Shown: one piece after another, positions 5,133 to 5,354 of the stretch | Layout of the letters: each line of letters starts with the position of its first letter | Position numbering within the stretch: position 1 is the stretch's first letter | Source of the DNA: MGBC108787 sp964430695 | Lineage (GTDB): Bacteria > Bacillota_I > Bacilli_A > RF39 > UBA660 | Assembly (NCBI GenBank): GCA_964430695.1 | Contig: CAYSFO010000064.1 | Coordinates: forward strand, 1-5,354 | DNA: 5,354 nt | Reading direction: 5' to 3' | The notes under the pieces: generated by a model | What the model saw: the letters and a program-made list of their open reading frames with translations, nothing else | The model's database searches: none | Told to the model about the DNA's origin: nothing | Position numbers and translations under genes: made by a program

Positions 5133-5161
5133 ATTTTATAATATTTTTTTCTTTATGTAAA
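5133..5161 (-). promoter_or_regulatory. Probable sigma-A promoter of the XRE gene
   Basis: On the minus strand TTTACA (5161-5156), 17 bases, TAAAAT (5138-5133) matches consensus at five of six positions in each hexamer. The expected start near 5126 falls at the AGGTGA ribosome binding site, giving a leader of about 12 bases. A competing candidate is a perfect TATAAT at 5170-5165, but it has no good -35. Confidence 0.5.
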
Positions 5162-5166
5162 AATAT

Positions 5167-5196
5167 TATACAAAAATACAAAAAGTGTGATATTAT
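5167..5196 (+). promoter_or_regulatory. Possible extended -10 promoter for the gene at 5225
   Basis: TGATATTAT at 5188-5196 is an extended -10 element (TG, one base, TATTAT). A TATACA at 5167-5172, 18 bases upstream, matches the -35 at four of six positions. The start would be near 5203, about 22 bases before the ATG. A second, perfect TATAAT at 5202-5207 sits too close to the ribosome binding site (5210-5215) to be the obvious choice, but cannot be excluded. Confidence 0.4.
5169..5184 (+). repeat. Tandem 8-bp direct repeat in the divergent regulatory region
   Basis: TACAAAAA occurs twice without a gap, at 5169-5176 and 5177-5184. It lies between the outward promoters of the XRE gene and the gene at 5225, overlapping the -35 and spacer region of the latter. 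This is a plausible place for the XRE operator, although in such AT-rich DNA a short repeat may also arise by chance. Confidence 0.45.
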
Positions 5197-5224
5197 TGAT
5201 ATATAATAGAGGAGGAAAAAGAAA

Positions 5225-5354
5225 ATGAAAAAAAGAAATTTAAACCTCCCAACCAGAAATAGTCATCTGGGGGGGGGGTATATTAGATAGGAACCCAGTG
5301 AGACTAGAACGGTTTAGCAAAAACAAGAAACAAAAAAGGATAGTAATTGCATCT
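5225..5354 (+). CDS. Unidentified gene, 5' end, with a G10 tract that puts it out of frame (possible phase-variable locus)
   Basis: I do not recognise this product. ATG 5225 has a strong ribosome binding site, AGGAGG at 5210-5215. Translation gives MKKRNLNLPTRNSHLGGG, then Y-I-R and a TAG at 5288-5290. Codons 15-18 are made from a run of ten Gs (5269-5278). If the run were nine Gs (or 6 or 12), the frame would continue as ILDRNPVRLERFSKN, then KKQKRIVIAS, open to the window's last base. With eleven Gs a stop also follows at once. The strongly basic N-terminus ending in a turn to hydrophobic residues would suit a protein with a short cytoplasmic tail ahead of a membrane anchor, but that helix would lie outside the window. 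An in-frame GTG at 5298 with AGGAA ahead of it could be an alternative start. The gene is divergent from the XRE regulator. Existence of a gene is likely; its identity is open. Confidence 0.55.
5269..5278 (+). repeat. Homopolymeric G10 tract (candidate slipped-strand switch)
   Basis: Ten consecutive Gs lie 44 bases after the putative ATG. Nothing similar exists elsewhere in this AT-rich window. Tracts of this kind in early coding sequence are the classic substrate for slipped-strand mispairing, known from phase-variable genes in other bacteria. A sequencing or assembly length error at the run is the main alternative. Confidence 0.9.

Noticed and set aside
5191..5208. Palindrome TATTAT-TGATAT-ATAATA as the XRE operator
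   Set aside because: Six-base arms made only of A and T are expected by chance in such DNA, and they overlap -10-like boxes; kept only as a weak possibility.
5269..5278. G10 tract as a G-quadruplex
   Set aside because: It is one uninterrupted run without further G-tracts nearby, so an intramolecular quadruplex is not supported; a slippage tract explains it better.

Overview
This is an AT-rich Bacillota chromosome segment. Core bacterial proteins of Bacilli or Erysipelotrichia/Mollicutes-like type are preceded by strong AGGAGG-type ribosome binding sites and separated by U-tract hairpins. All four tryptophans in the confident genes are TGG and no gene has an in-frame TGA, so the standard bacterial code fits and a Mycoplasma-type code is not needed. 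I cannot name the species.

Layout. A minus-strand gene runs off the left edge: the N-terminus of a PD-(D/E)XK (Rpn-like) nuclease/transposase-family protein (1-148). Next is a divergent pair of very small genes, a 48-residue DUF1540 cysteine-rich protein on the minus strand (314-460) and an unrecognised 66-residue basic protein on the plus strand (528-728). Their 67-bp spacer is a near-perfect palindrome that reads in both directions as a forespore sigma-G type promoter. Then comes a housekeeping stretch on the plus strand: acetate kinase ackA (774-1970) and a DHH/DHHA1 nanoRNase/pAp phosphatase of the NrnA family (1987-2946), evidently one operon; greA (3045-3512) with its own promoter and terminator; and tig, trigger factor (3617-4867), with its own promoter and terminator. 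A small XRE-type HTH regulator (4878-5114, minus) converges on tig. Divergent from it, at the right edge, starts an unidentified gene (5225 onward) whose coding sequence is interrupted at codons 15-18 by a run of ten Gs. As written, the frame stops after 21 residues; with one G fewer it stays open to the end of the window.

How the parts relate. AckA makes ATP from acetyl phosphate. NrnA finishes RNA decay and removes pAp. GreA rescues backtracked RNA polymerase and Tig is the ribosome-bound chaperone. These are ordinary growth functions and the families are clear. The two places that merit attention are the accessory edges: the symmetric sigma-G-like promoter pair at 467-521 (a hint of endospore formation, and of two small spore-stage proteins) and the XRE regulator plus G10 contingency-type gene at 4878-5354 (a hint of phase-variable expression). 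Several genes here appear to have extremely short 5' leaders, with the -10 element only a few bases before the Shine-Dalgarno sequence. No stretch longer than 300 bases lacks a gene, and no tRNA, rRNA, CRISPR array or insertion sequence was seen.
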